A stretch of 64,000 bases of DNA, taken from contig NZ_CP182357.1 in the NCBI RefSeq assembly GCF_048571275.1, forward strand, positions 2,232,001-2,296,000. Direction: 5' to 3'. The stretch is from Marinarcus sediminis. Lineage in GTDB: Bacteria; Campylobacterota; Campylobacteria; Campylobacterales; Arcobacteraceae. The notes under the pieces are model-generated. The model ran no database searches, had not been told where the DNA came from, and saw nothing but the letters and a program-made list of their open reading frames with translations. Numbering within the stretch: position 1 is the first letter of the stretch; every line of letters begins with the position of its first letter. Made by a program: the position numbers and the translations under genes. This document shows positions 35,229-45,100 of this stretch, piece after piece.

Positions 35229-37013
35229 TTATAATTTTATTTTAAACTCTTTTTGTACTCTGTCTTCCACACTTTGGAAAACAGTATCCCAATTTCTGTC
35301 TTGTTTTTGACGAATCATTTTTATGGATTCATACATGTATGAGTGTTCACCTTTATTGCCCCAACGCCAATCGGGATATTTTTGTAATAAGACCCAGGTT
35401 TTAATGCCCAAGGCTCCGCATAAATGTGCGACACTGGTATCTGAAGTTATGACCAAATCCAATTGTTTGACTAACACAGATGTCTTTTTAAAGTCAGTTA
35501 ATTGTGGCGTTAAATCAATAATATTATTTTTATATCCAAAGGTTTCAATCTCTTCTGAACCTGCACCCACTTGCAGAGAATAAATGTTAAGTTTATCGCT
35601 TTTAATGAGTGCGTCAAAATGATTTAGAGCAAACACTTTGCCTTCATAACTCTCTCCTGTCACACTTGCACTCCAACAAAGCCCAATGTTTGGTTTTTTA
35701 TCTTTTTTATCAATTTTCAATGATTCAATCATCTCTTTTATTTTCAAATAGGGTTTTGAACCAAAATCTTCTTGTTTTTTAATCTCTAAAAGATACCCTG
35801 CACTCATAATAGGAAGATGAAAATCAAAAAAAGGCGTTTCTTCACTTCTTTTAACCACTTCATCAAGGCATTCATACGCTTTAAAAAGTGTCACCAATTC
35901 ATCTCTGGCTTTAAAAATAATTTTGCAACCAAATTTTTTCTTTAAAGCAGGAATAAATCGAACAAACATCAAGCTGTCACCAAAACCTTGTTCACTGTGA
36001 ACTAAAACGGTTTTCCCTTTTGCATCACTGTTTTGTGCAAGCATGGGTTTTGAAAATATCTCTTTATATTTGACAATATGAGGCAACATCTCCTCTTTTT
36101 TAAATCGCCATTCATACTCTTTAAAGCCCTCTTCAAACTTACCAATAGAGAGTAAGGCTGTTGATAAATCAAAGTGAGCATTGACAAAATTGGGGTCAAG
36201 ACCAAGCGCTTTTTTATAGTTTTGAATGGCTTTGGTTGTCAAACCTTGATTTTTTAAAGCATTGGCCAAATTGGCATAGGCATTAGAACCATTGGGATCC
36301 AATGCAATTGATTTTTCATGCAGTTGTTGAGCTTTTTTGTACTCAAACAATTTACTGTAAACATTCCCTAAATTGGTGTAAGCCCCACTGTTTTTAGGAA
36401 GTTTTTTTATGGCGGTTTCTAAAGCAACAATCGCTTCATCATAAGCTTTTTGTCGATTAAGAGCTGCACCTAAATTGCTGTAAACTTCAAAATAGTTGGG
36501 GTCCACTTTAAGTGCCAAATTAAACATGGCAGCAGATTGTTCATATTTTTTTTGTTTGTATAAAACAACGGCAATATTATTAACAGCTTTTGAAAACTTT
36601 GGATTGTATCGAACGGCATTTTTATACGCAGTTATGGCATTGTTATTTTGCCCTAAAAGTTCATAAACCATCCCGATATTATTGTGTAAATTAAAATCTT
36701 CTTGATTTTGTTTTACTCCCATAATATAGACTTCCAAAGCCTCTTTATACTTTTTGAGTTTTTTAAGTAAATTGCCAAAAAAGTGATACGTTGGCATAAA
36801 TTTTGGCTCTTTAATTATTGCCGTTTGATAGGCATTGACTGCTTCTTGAAACGCTTGTACTTTAATATACAATGCAGCAATGTTGCAAAGAATTTCAGCC
36901 GAAGCCAAACCCAGTTTATCAATTTCTAAAAGTGCAGTAATCGCTTTGTTATAGTCTTGATTACGGTAAGCTTCTTTTGAAGTGGCCAATAACTCATCTT
37001 TTTTTTCTTGCAT
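35229..37013 (-). CDS. TPR protein with C-terminal glycosyltransferase domain
   Basis: 594 residues from the ATG at 37013 (AAAGG upstream; an in-frame ATG at 37031 has a weaker site). About eight tetratricopeptide repeats fill residues 10-290, for example AYTNLGNVYSKLFEYKKAQ and AYANLANALKNQGLTTKAI. The C-terminal domain is GT-B-like, with VLVHSEQGFGDSLMFVRFIP, NIGLCWSAS and DLVITSDTSVAHLCGALGIK, the pattern of TPR-linked heptosyltransferase/GT41-like enzymes. It is cytoplasmic. Its place between a SapC gene and small membrane genes, downstream of the giant RTX gene, suggests it may glycosylate that protein before secretion; this is inference. The sugar is unknown. Confidence 0.85.
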   Translation of the reverse strand: MQEKKDELLATSKEAYRNQDYNKAITALLEIDKLGLASAEILCNIAALYIKVQAFQEAVNAYQTAIIKEPKFMPTYHFFGNLLKKLKKYKEALEVYIMGVKQNQEDFNLHNNIGMVYELLGQNNNAITAYKNAVRYNPKFSKAVNNIAVVLYKQKKYEQSAAMFNLALKVDPNYFEVYSNLGAALNRQKAYDEAIVALETAIKKLPKNSGAYTNLGNVYSKLFEYKKAQQLHEKSIALDPNGSNAYANLANALKNQGLTTKAIQNYKKALGLDPNFVNAHFDLSTALLSIGKFEEGFKEYEWRFKKEEMLPHIVKYKEIFSKPMLAQNSDAKGKTVLVHSEQGFGDSLMFVRFIPALKKKFGCKIIFKARDELVTLFKAYECLDEVVKRSEETPFFDFHLPIMSAGYLLEIKKQEDFGSKPYLKIKEMIESLKIDKKDKKPNIGLCWSASVTGESYEGKVFALNHFDALIKSDKLNIYSLQVGAGSEEIETFGYKNNIIDLTPQLTDFKKTSVLVKQLDLVITSDTSVAHLCGALGIKTWVLLQKYPDWRWGNKGEHSYMYESIKMIRQKQDRNWDTVFQSVEDRVQKEFKIKL

Positions 37014-37049
37014 TGAAAACCTTTGATTCATCTGATAACATTTCTTACT

Positions 37050-37739
37050 TTAGGCTTTAGTGCTTGACAACACTTTTTGAAAATTCCCCAATGATTTTAG
37101 GTGTGCATCAAAAACACCCATCCACCCTTTTCTTGCCCAAGTTGCCAAAGTTGCATCATCTAAGGCAGTCAATTTTTCAATGTTAATGATATAAAACTCT
37201 TCTAAAATTGTTTTCTCTTCATTGTTAATATTCACTTTTAAATCTTTTTTCACCAATAAATCGTGTGATTTAAGCTCTTCAATGATTTTTTTAGAGACAT
37301 CTCTTTGTCGTGTTAATTCTCGTACCAGTTCCACTTTTGCACTGGCTTCTTTGGTTAAATTTTTATCTTTTGCAATGATGAGATGTTTTTTATTTTTGGC
37401 AACAAAATCGCTGTTATCATCAATGGCAATGACATTATTAAGTTCCCCTTTTTCACCTTTTACCAATAAATTCAAGAAAGGATAACTTCTTATAAAAAGA
37501 GGCATATAGGCCTCTTCTTTATTAAATATGGTCACCTCTTTGGTTACTCCTGTAAATGCTAAGAACTCTGCATAATCTCCTGTCCCAATGACTACTGGAC
37601 AATCATGACTCGCATTCCAAACCTCTGTAAATCCCACAGGAATCAGTCCTACATTTTTAGCAACTCCTACCAAATTGACCTCATTAAACTTAATGCCTTT
37701 AAACTTATCTTTGTCCAATATTTTTACGTTTTTATACAT
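37050..37739 (-). CDS. SapC-family protein
   Basis: 229 residues. It matches the SapC family named after the gene linked to S-layer secretion genes in Campylobacter fetus: PVVIGTGDYAEFLAFTGV, PLFIRSYPFLNLL, ALDDATLATWARKGWMGVFDAHLKSLGNFQ and a central IDDNSDF segment. The biochemical function of SapC is not established. The start has AAGGGAAGGA upstream and lies 37 bases after the stop of the giant RTX gene, so co-transcription is very likely. This supports a surface-protein role for the giant protein. Confidence 0.85.
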   Translation of the reverse strand: MYKNVKILDKDKFKGIKFNEVNLVGVAKNVGLIPVGFTEVWNASHDCPVVIGTGDYAEFLAFTGVTKEVTIFNKEEAYMPLFIRSYPFLNLLVKGEKGELNNVIAIDDNSDFVAKNKKHLIIAKDKNLTKEASAKVELVRELTRQRDVSKKIIEELKSHDLLVKKDLKVNINNEEKTILEEFYIINIEKLTALDDATLATWARKGWMGVFDAHLKSLGNFQKVLSSTKA

Positions 37740-37776
37740 ATTTTTCCTTCCCTTAGTTTTAATGTTTTATTTTTTG

Positions 37777-40700
37777 TTACACAGACTCAATGGTCAGTGT
37801 TGTGTTACCTAAATCATACGTATGTGTTCCAGCTGTTATTGGAGAGTCATACACCACATCGTCTCCTCCACCTATAACTCCATCTGCTCCCGCATCGGTA
37901 AATTTGATAAAGTCAGTTTGAGCTTCAGTTAATCTCAAGGTTAAATTTCCTGTTGCATTGCCAGTCCATGAAGCAATCATGGCATCAGTAAACTCAAATT
38001 CGGTTGCATTATCACTGGTATTTAATGTCAATCCAGTAATATCTAAATGTTCAATATTGGCAAATGTTCCTGCAGGATTGAACTGAGTATCACTGCTTAT
38101 CATTGCTGTATTTCCTGTTAATTTTACTGTATCCGTATCATCTCCTCCATCAATATTTGAAACATTGCTGAAATCCAGTGTAAATTCATCGTTTCCTGCT
38201 AAACCATTGATATTATCAGGTTCATCTCCACTGAGGGTGAGAGTGTCTGCTGTGCTTGAAAGATTTAAGTTTTCAAACTCATCTAAATTCGTAAAATCTA
38301 AATCACCATTGACTGCCGTTGAACCAAAGGCAAGCGTATCATTTCCACCAGAATCGACAACATTCAACTCATTTCTAAAGTTGTCAAATTCTGTTTTGTC
38401 AGCAAAAATAATTGTGTCATCTCCACTGTACATATTGAGTGTCTCAATTCCACTAAAATCAATGATATTTGCAGAATCAATTGTACCACTGTTGGTAAAA
38501 TTAACACTGTCTGTTCCTATGGTTCCTGTGTCTTGAATGTTATCATTGGTATCAATGTTTTCAATTGTAGTGATAATAGTATCACTTCCATCCCCCAAAT
38601 CAACAGTGTCATTTCCACTGCTTAAATTTAAAGTATCACTGTTGGCGCTTCCTGTAATAGAGTAACTTCCTGTGGTGTCGTTAAGCGTGAGTGTTCCTGC
38701 AATATTTGTAGAACTTAAATCCACATTGGCATTCACCGTTACGTTCATATTTGCTGTACCCGTATCGGTAATTGTTTTAGCACTGACATCTGAACTTTGA
38801 GCACTGAGCGTGACCCCATTGGCCAAATCAATCGTTGAAACGGTTCCATCTAATTTTCCACTTAAATCGTTGTTTTGATTCACATGGATTGTTTCAATGC
38901 CACTGATTGAACCCAAGGTGTCTGTGGTGTTAATATTAAGGGTATCTGTCCCTGCTCCACCTGTAATAATGTCTGCTCCACCATTGACATTAATCGTGTC
39001 ATTATCTGCCGTTGCAATAATGGTTTCAACTCCGGTAGAGTCATTAATGGTAATGATTCCACTGAAACTGCTTACATCAATACTGCTTGCATCTAAAGTT
39101 CCTCCACTTGAACTATTTAAGGTTATAGAACCACTTCCAGTAAGAGTAATATTGGACAAGTCATCCCCACTGATACCATTTATAATAATATCTCCACTGC
39201 TGTTGGTATTAAGGGTCATCGTTTTTCCATCAAGTTGTGAACCTGTAAATGTCATATCTGCACCATCGGCAATATTGATAACATTGACTGCCCCAAGATT
39301 TTGTGCACTGACATTCAGTGTGGCATTAACATTTAAGATAATATTTCCTGAACCACTGTTACTGATATTTGCAAAGTCATGATCACTTGCTGTTGCCGTT
39401 GCTGTAATGTTCACATCCCCCGCACCACCAATCGCAATGGTATCATTGTCAAAATCTGTCGCATTTACAGTCAATGTTTTACCTGTTGCAACGGAAATAT
39501 TTGAAACCACACTGTCCAATTCTCCACTTAAATTTACTGTACCATTGACCGTAATTGTTTCAAAGTTTGTGACCGTTGTACTTCCAAAAGAGAGTCCATC
39601 GGCTCCTATAATTAAATTATCACTGTCTCCTATTCCACCATCAACAGTGGTTAATCCTGTAGTATTGGTGATGGTTACAGTATCACTTCCCCCTCTTGCA
39701 TTGATGGTCGTAAAGCCAGCTTCTTGAATTTGTGTACCACCCAGTGTGATCGTATCAGCACCACTGTCACTTAAATTTAATGTCTCAAAATTAGAGAGAT
39801 TTGTAAAGTCTGCATCGCTGTAACTTCCACCTGCATCCGTGATATTTAAACTATCGGTATCAGCCGCTCCTGCATCAATTGTATCGGTACTGCTTAAATT
39901 TGCTTTTGCCATATTAACAATATCGCTTCCTCCATTGAGTTTTAAATTGACATTATCCAGCGCATTGTCGCTCAGTGTTACCGTATCTGCTCCTGTAAAG
40001 AAATTAACCGTATCAATTCCACTTATGTTGGTAAAGGCACTGCTGTTTAAGCTTCCACTGTTACTGAAGCTTATGGTATCAGTCCCACCACCTACAATTT
40101 TATCGGCACTTGTTAGGTCCGCTATATCAGCATATATGACTTCATTGGTACCTGTTCCCAGATTTAACGTTACATTATCAAGTGTTGTGTCATTATCTGC
40201 AATGGTAATGGTGTCATTTCCAGTATGGAAATTAATTGTTTGAACAGCAGTTACATTAGCAAAATCGGCACTTGCGATACTTCCTGATGTGGTAAACGTT
40301 ATACTGTTACTCCCTGTATTTCCATTGATTGTATCTGATGATGTTAAATCATCAATGGCATAATTAAACGTATCTGCTCCTGTTCCACCGGTTATGTTGT
40401 AGTTTGTTGTTCCTACTGTAATGCTGTTTGTTCCATCAGCCAATTGGATATTTTCAACATCAACATTTGTTAAAGCTGCAGCACTGATTGTTCCTGCTGT
40501 AGTAAAGTTTAACGTATCTGTTCCACCGTTTCCTACAATGGTATCACTGCTGCTTAAATTGGCAACCGTGTAATTAAAGGTATCTGCACCCGTTCCACCT
40601 CGTAACTCAATTCCATTTTGATCTAACGTGATGGTATTTGTACCATTGGCAAATTGGATGGTGTCTATGTTTGTTACTTGATTGAATTTGGTGTTATCAC

Positions 40701-42186
40701 TGATGACACCAGCATCGGTAAATACCAAAGTATCTGTTCCACTTAGACCATTAACAATATCAGCACTTGTTAAATCTGCTATGGCATAATTAAAGGTATC
40801 TGCCCCCGTTCCACCTCGTAACTCAATTCCATTTTGATCTAAAGTAATGGTATTTGTACCATTGGCAAATTGAATGGTGTCTATGTTCGTTACACCATTA
40901 AATTTTGTATTATCATTGATGGTTCCTGCATCGGTGAAAACAATTTTATCTGTTCCACTTACTCCATTGATGACATCGGCACTGCTTAAATCTGCTATGG
41001 CATAATTAAAGGTATCATTTCCTGTTCCACCTGTAACAGCATAATCGGTTGCTCCTACAGTAATGGTGTTTGTTCCATTGGCAAGCGTAATGCTTTCAAC
41101 ATCAATATTGGTAAGCTGTGCTGCGGTAATGGTTCCTTGAGTGGTGATATTTAAGATATCTGTTCCCCCATTACCATTAACACTATCGGCACTGCTTAAA
41201 TTTGAAATGGCATAATTAAAGGTATCTGCACCATCACCGCCCTCGATAACAAAGTTTTTTGAACCTACGGTAATGTTATTGGTTCCACCATCGGCTAAAA
41301 TAATTTTTTCAACATCCACGTTGGTCAACTGTGTCTCTACAATGGTTCCATTTGTTGTAAATTCTAATGTGTCTGTTCCACCATTTCCAATAATGGTATC
41401 TGCACTGCTTAAATTAGCAATCGTAAATCTAAATGTGTCATCACCGCTTCCACCATTAATGGTTGCATTATTTGCTCCTACGATTAAGTTTACACCACCG
41501 TTGGCCAAATTAACGGTTTCAACTGAACTTACCCCACTCATATCGGCACTTCCAGAAGAGGTGATATTTAAGATGTCCGTTCCCCCACCATTGATGCTGT
41601 CTGAACCGGTTAAATTATTGGCATCAATATAAACACGATTTGTTCCTGCGCCTAAACTTACGCTGTCATTACCTGAGGTCAAATAAACGGTGTCATTTTT
41701 ATCACTCATCACAATGGTATTGTCTGCACTGCTGTCATTAAGCGTAATGGTTCCCGTAAAAGCATCATTGTTTATACCACTTAAATCGGTGTTCGCTGTC
41801 GCAGCAGTATTTAATAAAATATCCCCTGCCCCAATAACAATCATTGCTGCTGTTAATTGGGTATTTAACAGTGTCAATGTTTGCGAGTTTGCCACATCGT
41901 ATCGATTGACTGCACCCAAATTTTGAGCCGATAAATCTACACTGGCATTTACATCAAGTGTAATATTCCCAGTTCCTGTTTTTGTAATATTTGCAAAATT
42001 ATTGTTTGATGGAGTCGCCGTATCAGCTAAAATAATCACATTTCCACTGCTGTTGGTATTAACCGTAATGGTGTCATTATTAATATCTGCTGCATTGAGG
42101 GTTAACGTTTTCCCATTTGCTACAGAGATATGTGAGACGACAGAATCAAATTTTCCACTTAAATTGGCATCTTGATTTACTGTAAA
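37777..42186 (-). CDS. C-terminal part of the giant RTX surface protein (after frame break)
   Basis: About 1,469 codons open in the -1 frame relative to the upstream 21.8 kb. No genuine start exists: the first in-frame GTG (42039) is inside a repeat. The first residues after the break (FTVNQDANLSGKFDSVVSHI) align with a repeat lying wholly inside this part (ITVNGTVNLSGELDSVVSNI), which shows that the frame continues the same protein. Content, in order: a beta-rich module with VDLSAQNLGAVNRYDVA; six tandem 70-72-residue units; further NDTITLxDN / NVNLKLNGGSD strands; and a final GGGDD calcium loop with a hydrophobic end TYDLGNTTLTIESV, compatible with a type I secretion signal. Acidic, rich in Thr, Asn, Asp and Gly, and no cysteine noticed. 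Confidence 0.8.
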   Translation of the reverse strand, partial: FTVNQDANLSGKFDSVVSHISVANGKTLTLNAADINNDTITVNTNSSGNVIILADTATPSNNNFANITKTGTGNITLDVNASVDLSAQNLGAVNRYDVANSQTLTLLNTQLTAAMIVIGAGDILLNTAATANTDLSGINNDAFTGTITLNDSSADNTIVMSDKNDTVYLTSGNDSVSLGAGTNRVYIDANNLTGSDSINGGGTDILNITSSGSADMSGVSSVETVNLANGGVNLIVGANNATINGGSGDDTFRFTIANLSSADTIIGNGGTDTLEFTTNGTIVETQLTNVDVEKIILADGGTNNITVGSKNFVIEGGDGADTFNYAISNLSSADSVNGNGGTDILNITTQGTITAAQLTNIDVESITLANGTNTITVGATDYAVTGGTGNDTFNYAIADLSSADVINGVSGTDKIVFTDAGTINDNTKFNGVTNIDTIQFANGTNTITLDQNGIELRGGTGADTFNYAIADLTSADIVNGLSGTDTLVFTDAGVISDNTKFNQVTNIDTIQFANGTNTITLDQNGIELRGGTGADTFNYTVANLSSSDTIVGNGGTDTLNFTTAGTISAAALTNVDVENIQLADGTNSITVGTTNYNITGGTGADTFNYAIDDLTSSDTINGNTGSNSITFTTSGSIASADFANVTAVQTINFHTGNDTITIADNDTTLDNVTLNLGTGTNEVIYADIADLTSADKIVGGGTDTISFSNSGSLNSSAFTNISGIDTVNFFTGADTVTLSDNALDNVNLKLNGGSDIVNMAKANLSSTDTIDAGAADTDSLNITDAGGSYSDADFTNLSNFETLNLSDSGADTITLGGTQIQEAGFTTINARGGSDTVTITNTTGLTTVDGGIGDSDNLIIGADGLSFGSTTVTNFETITVNGTVNLSGELDSVVSNISVATGKTLTVNATDFDNDTIAIGGAGDVNITATATASDHDFANISNSGSGNIILNVNATLNVSAQNLGAVNVINIADGADMTFTGSQLDGKTMTLNTNSSGDIIINGISGDDLSNITLTGSGSITLNSSSGGTLDASSIDVSSFSGIITINDSTGVETIIATADNDTINVNGGADIITGGAGTDTLNINTTDTLGSISGIETIHVNQNNDLSGKLDGTVSTIDLANGVTLSAQSSDVSAKTITDTGTANMNVTVNANVDLSSTNIAGTLTLNDTTGSYSITGSANSDTLNLSSGNDTVDLGDGSDTIITTIENIDTNDNIQDTGTIGTDSVNFTNSGTIDSANIIDFSGIETLNMYSGDDTIIFADKTEFDNFRNELNVVDSGGNDTLAFGSTAVNGDLDFTNLDEFENLNLSSTADTLTLSGDEPDNINGLAGNDEFTLDFSNVSNIDGGDDTDTVKLTGNTAMISSDTQFNPAGTFANIEHLDITGLTLNTSDNATEFEFTDAMIASWTGNATGNLTLRLTEAQTDFIKFTDAGADGVIGGGDDVVYDSPITAGTHTYDLGNTTLTIESV
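40213..41436 (-). repeat. Six tandem 70-72-residue repeats in the giant protein
   Basis: Units begin TFRFTIANLSSAD, TFNYAISNLSSAD, TFNYAIADLSSAD, TFNYAIADLTSAD, TFNYTVANLSSSD and TFNYAIDDLTSSD (the last one shorter). Each contains NGxxGTDxLxFT and an ANGTNTIT strand and ends GGTGAD. Two neighbouring units are nearly identical in DNA over about 85 bases, 216 bases apart (starting at 40595 and 40811 on the plus strand). Confidence 0.85.
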
Positions 42187-45100
42187 TGAGTTAAATTGGT
42201 AAAATCAGCATCACTGTAACTTCCACCATTATCCGTAATATTTAAAACATCACTGTTGGTACCTGCATCAATAACATCACTTGAGCTTAAATTGCTCAAA
42301 GCAATATTAAAAGTATCTGCACCGGTTCCCCCATTAATAATTGTAGTATTGGCTCCTACTGTAACGGTATTGGTTCCATTGCTTAAATTAATGGTTTCAA
42401 CTGAATTAACCGATGTTAAATCTACGCTTCCAGCGGTTGTAACATTTAACGTATCGTTTGAACCTGCTGTTGCTGTAATGGTATCTGCTGCACTTAAATT
42501 TGCAGCAGTGATATTGACCGTATTGTTTCCTGTACCTAATGTCACCGTATCATCACCTGTAGTTAAGTTGATGACACTGTTTTCATTATTTGTAGTAATG
42601 GTATTATTGCCTGTTCCATCATTAACAGTAATGGTTCCTGTGAATCCGTTATCAACAATTGAACTTAAATCTGTGGTTGCATCTGCAATTGCACTGTTGA
42701 GGGTAATATTCCCGGCACCTGTTAGTATCATATTTCCAACCAATTGTGTTGATGAAAGCGTTAACGTTTGAGATGTTGCTACATCGTATCGGTTAACATC
42801 CCCTAAGTTTTGTGCACTTAAATCAATAGTGCTGTTTACATCAAGGGTAATATTCCCTGTTCCGCTGTTGCTTAAAGCAGCAAAATCATGATCTGAGGCA
42901 GTTGAAGTTGCTTTGATAATTAAATTACCATTCCCAATACTCTTAACCGTTTCACCGTCAATTTGTGTTGCATTTATGCTCAATGTTTGACCCGATGCAA
43001 TATCAAATTCATCAAAAATATTGCCACTTAAACCTTCAATATTTTTTGAACTTAAATCGACACTGCTGTCCACATTGAGTGTAATTTTTCCTGTGGCATC
43101 ATGTTGTACCGTGATATTATTGAAATCGTGATCATTAATGATTGTTGTTGCATTAACGATAATTTGCCCTGTACCTTGAGTATGTAACTTCATGGTTTGA
43201 TCATCTATATCTGTGGCACTTATGGTCACTATTTGCCCATCTTTTGCCAAAATTTCTTCAAAGTTTAATAAGGTTATTCCCGATAAATCAACATTGGTTC
43301 CAGTTACACTTAAACTGTCCGTTCCCGCACCCGCATCAAGGGTATCAATACCACTGATATTTTGAAGTTCATAATTGTCATCCCCCGCACCCGTTTTTAA
43401 CACTTCAATATTGGTTAAGGTATCGGTATTTGTACCGTCATTTAAAGTAATGGTTGAGCCATTAACCACAACAGCAACGGGTGTTGCTCCCATTGAACTG
43501 TAATCGGCCATATCTAAACCATTGCTGTTGTTTCCAGCATTGATGGTTAAACCATCTATGCTGTTATTGATGAAGGTATCGGCATAACCACTTCCAATAA
43601 AACTTTCAAAATTTGCAAAACTGTCTGTACCATCACCACTGGCTGTTTGTGTTGCTATATTAACAGTAATTGAACTTGTTGCATTGCTGTATGAAAGCGT
43701 ATCTGTTCCTGTTCCACCAATAAAGCTGTTATTTAAAACATTTCCTTGAACAGTGTTGGTTCCATTGCCTAATTTAACGTTTTCAATGCCAACCAAAGTA
43801 TCTGTTCCATATCCTGTTGCACTTCCATTTCGTAAATCAACATTGACGTCATCAATATCATCGGTGTAATAAACCCAATCTGAAGAGCCATTGCCTCCAT
43901 TAATGATATCATTGCCACTTCCACTGTAAATTGTATCCGCACCTTCTCCACCATAAAGAGAGTTATTTCCACTGACACCTTTTAAAATGTCATCGCCTGC
44001 CATTCCATAAAAAGTATTGTTTTGATTATTCCCCACAATTGAGTCATTTTGTGTATTTGAACCAATGAGTCCTTCAATATTTTGTAACGTATCCGTTCCA
44101 TTGATATTGACAGTGATTTGTGCACCATTATCAAGTAACGTTACGTTAAGTGAAGCATCCACTGAACTGTAATCAACCATATCACTGTTGTTTCCACCAT
44201 CAATGGTATCGTTACCACTGCTTGTTACAATTGAGTCATTTCCATCGCCACCATTAATAACATCATTGCCAGCACCACCATCTAAGTAATCCGCACCACC
44301 ATCACCATTAAGGGTATCATTTCCAGCCATACCATATATAAAGTCATCGCTTGAACCACCGCTTAAAGTATTGACTGAACCGTTTCCATAAATGGTGTCA
44401 TTTGAATTGCTCCCAATAACGTTTTCAATTGAATCTAAACTGTCCGTTCCATCACCGTTGGTTGCACTGTTTGCTGCAATGCTTCCTTGAATTGAAGTAT
44501 CAATATTGATTTTAACTCCATCGGTTGCATCACTGTAAATGATGGTATCATTTCCAGCACCACCTATTAATCGGTCATTTCCTAATCCACCGGTTAAAGT
44601 ATCATCTCCATCTCCACCATCAAGGGTATCGTCTCCAGAAAGACCTCGAATGACATCATCTCCGCCCATTCCAGAAAGGGTATTGCCATTACTGACATTG
44701 TTTGTCCCTTGAATGGTATCATTTTGTTCACTTCCTATGACATTTTCAATTGAAGCAAGTGTCTGATTATAATTTTTTCCAGCCACATCAAAAACAGCAT
44801 TGTCTTGTGATTCAAGATCAATTGAAGCTCCACTGTCTGTTGTAATGGTTGAAAAATCAATGGTATCTTCATTCCCACTTCCACCATCTAATTTATCATC
44901 GCCTTCTGAAATATAGAAATAATCATTGCCATTTCCACCACTGATGGTATTCGTACTGCTGCTTCCCATAAACGTATCGTCATAAGCCGTTCCAACAATA
45001 TTTTCAATATTTAAAACGGTTTCTGTATTGCCATAGGTATCAATTAATCTGTTTGCAGCTAAAGTAGTTGCATCATAATTAATTGCACTGTCACTGAAAT

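Noticed and set aside
34934..35245. Plus-strand frame of 103 codons
   Set aside because: It lies opposite the 89-residue membrane gene, which has a ribosome site and operon spacing; the plus-strand frame has neither.
39839..40243. Plus-strand open frame of 134 codons rich in Val, Ser, Leu and Pro
   Set aside because: It is the exact complement of the giant RTX gene's repeat codons; many similar frames occur across the region, without ribosome sites.
42177..42200. Programmed -1 frameshift
   Set aside because: The shift region TTTACAG is not a canonical X XXY YYZ slippery heptamer, and I saw no obvious downstream pseudoknot; an indel is simpler.
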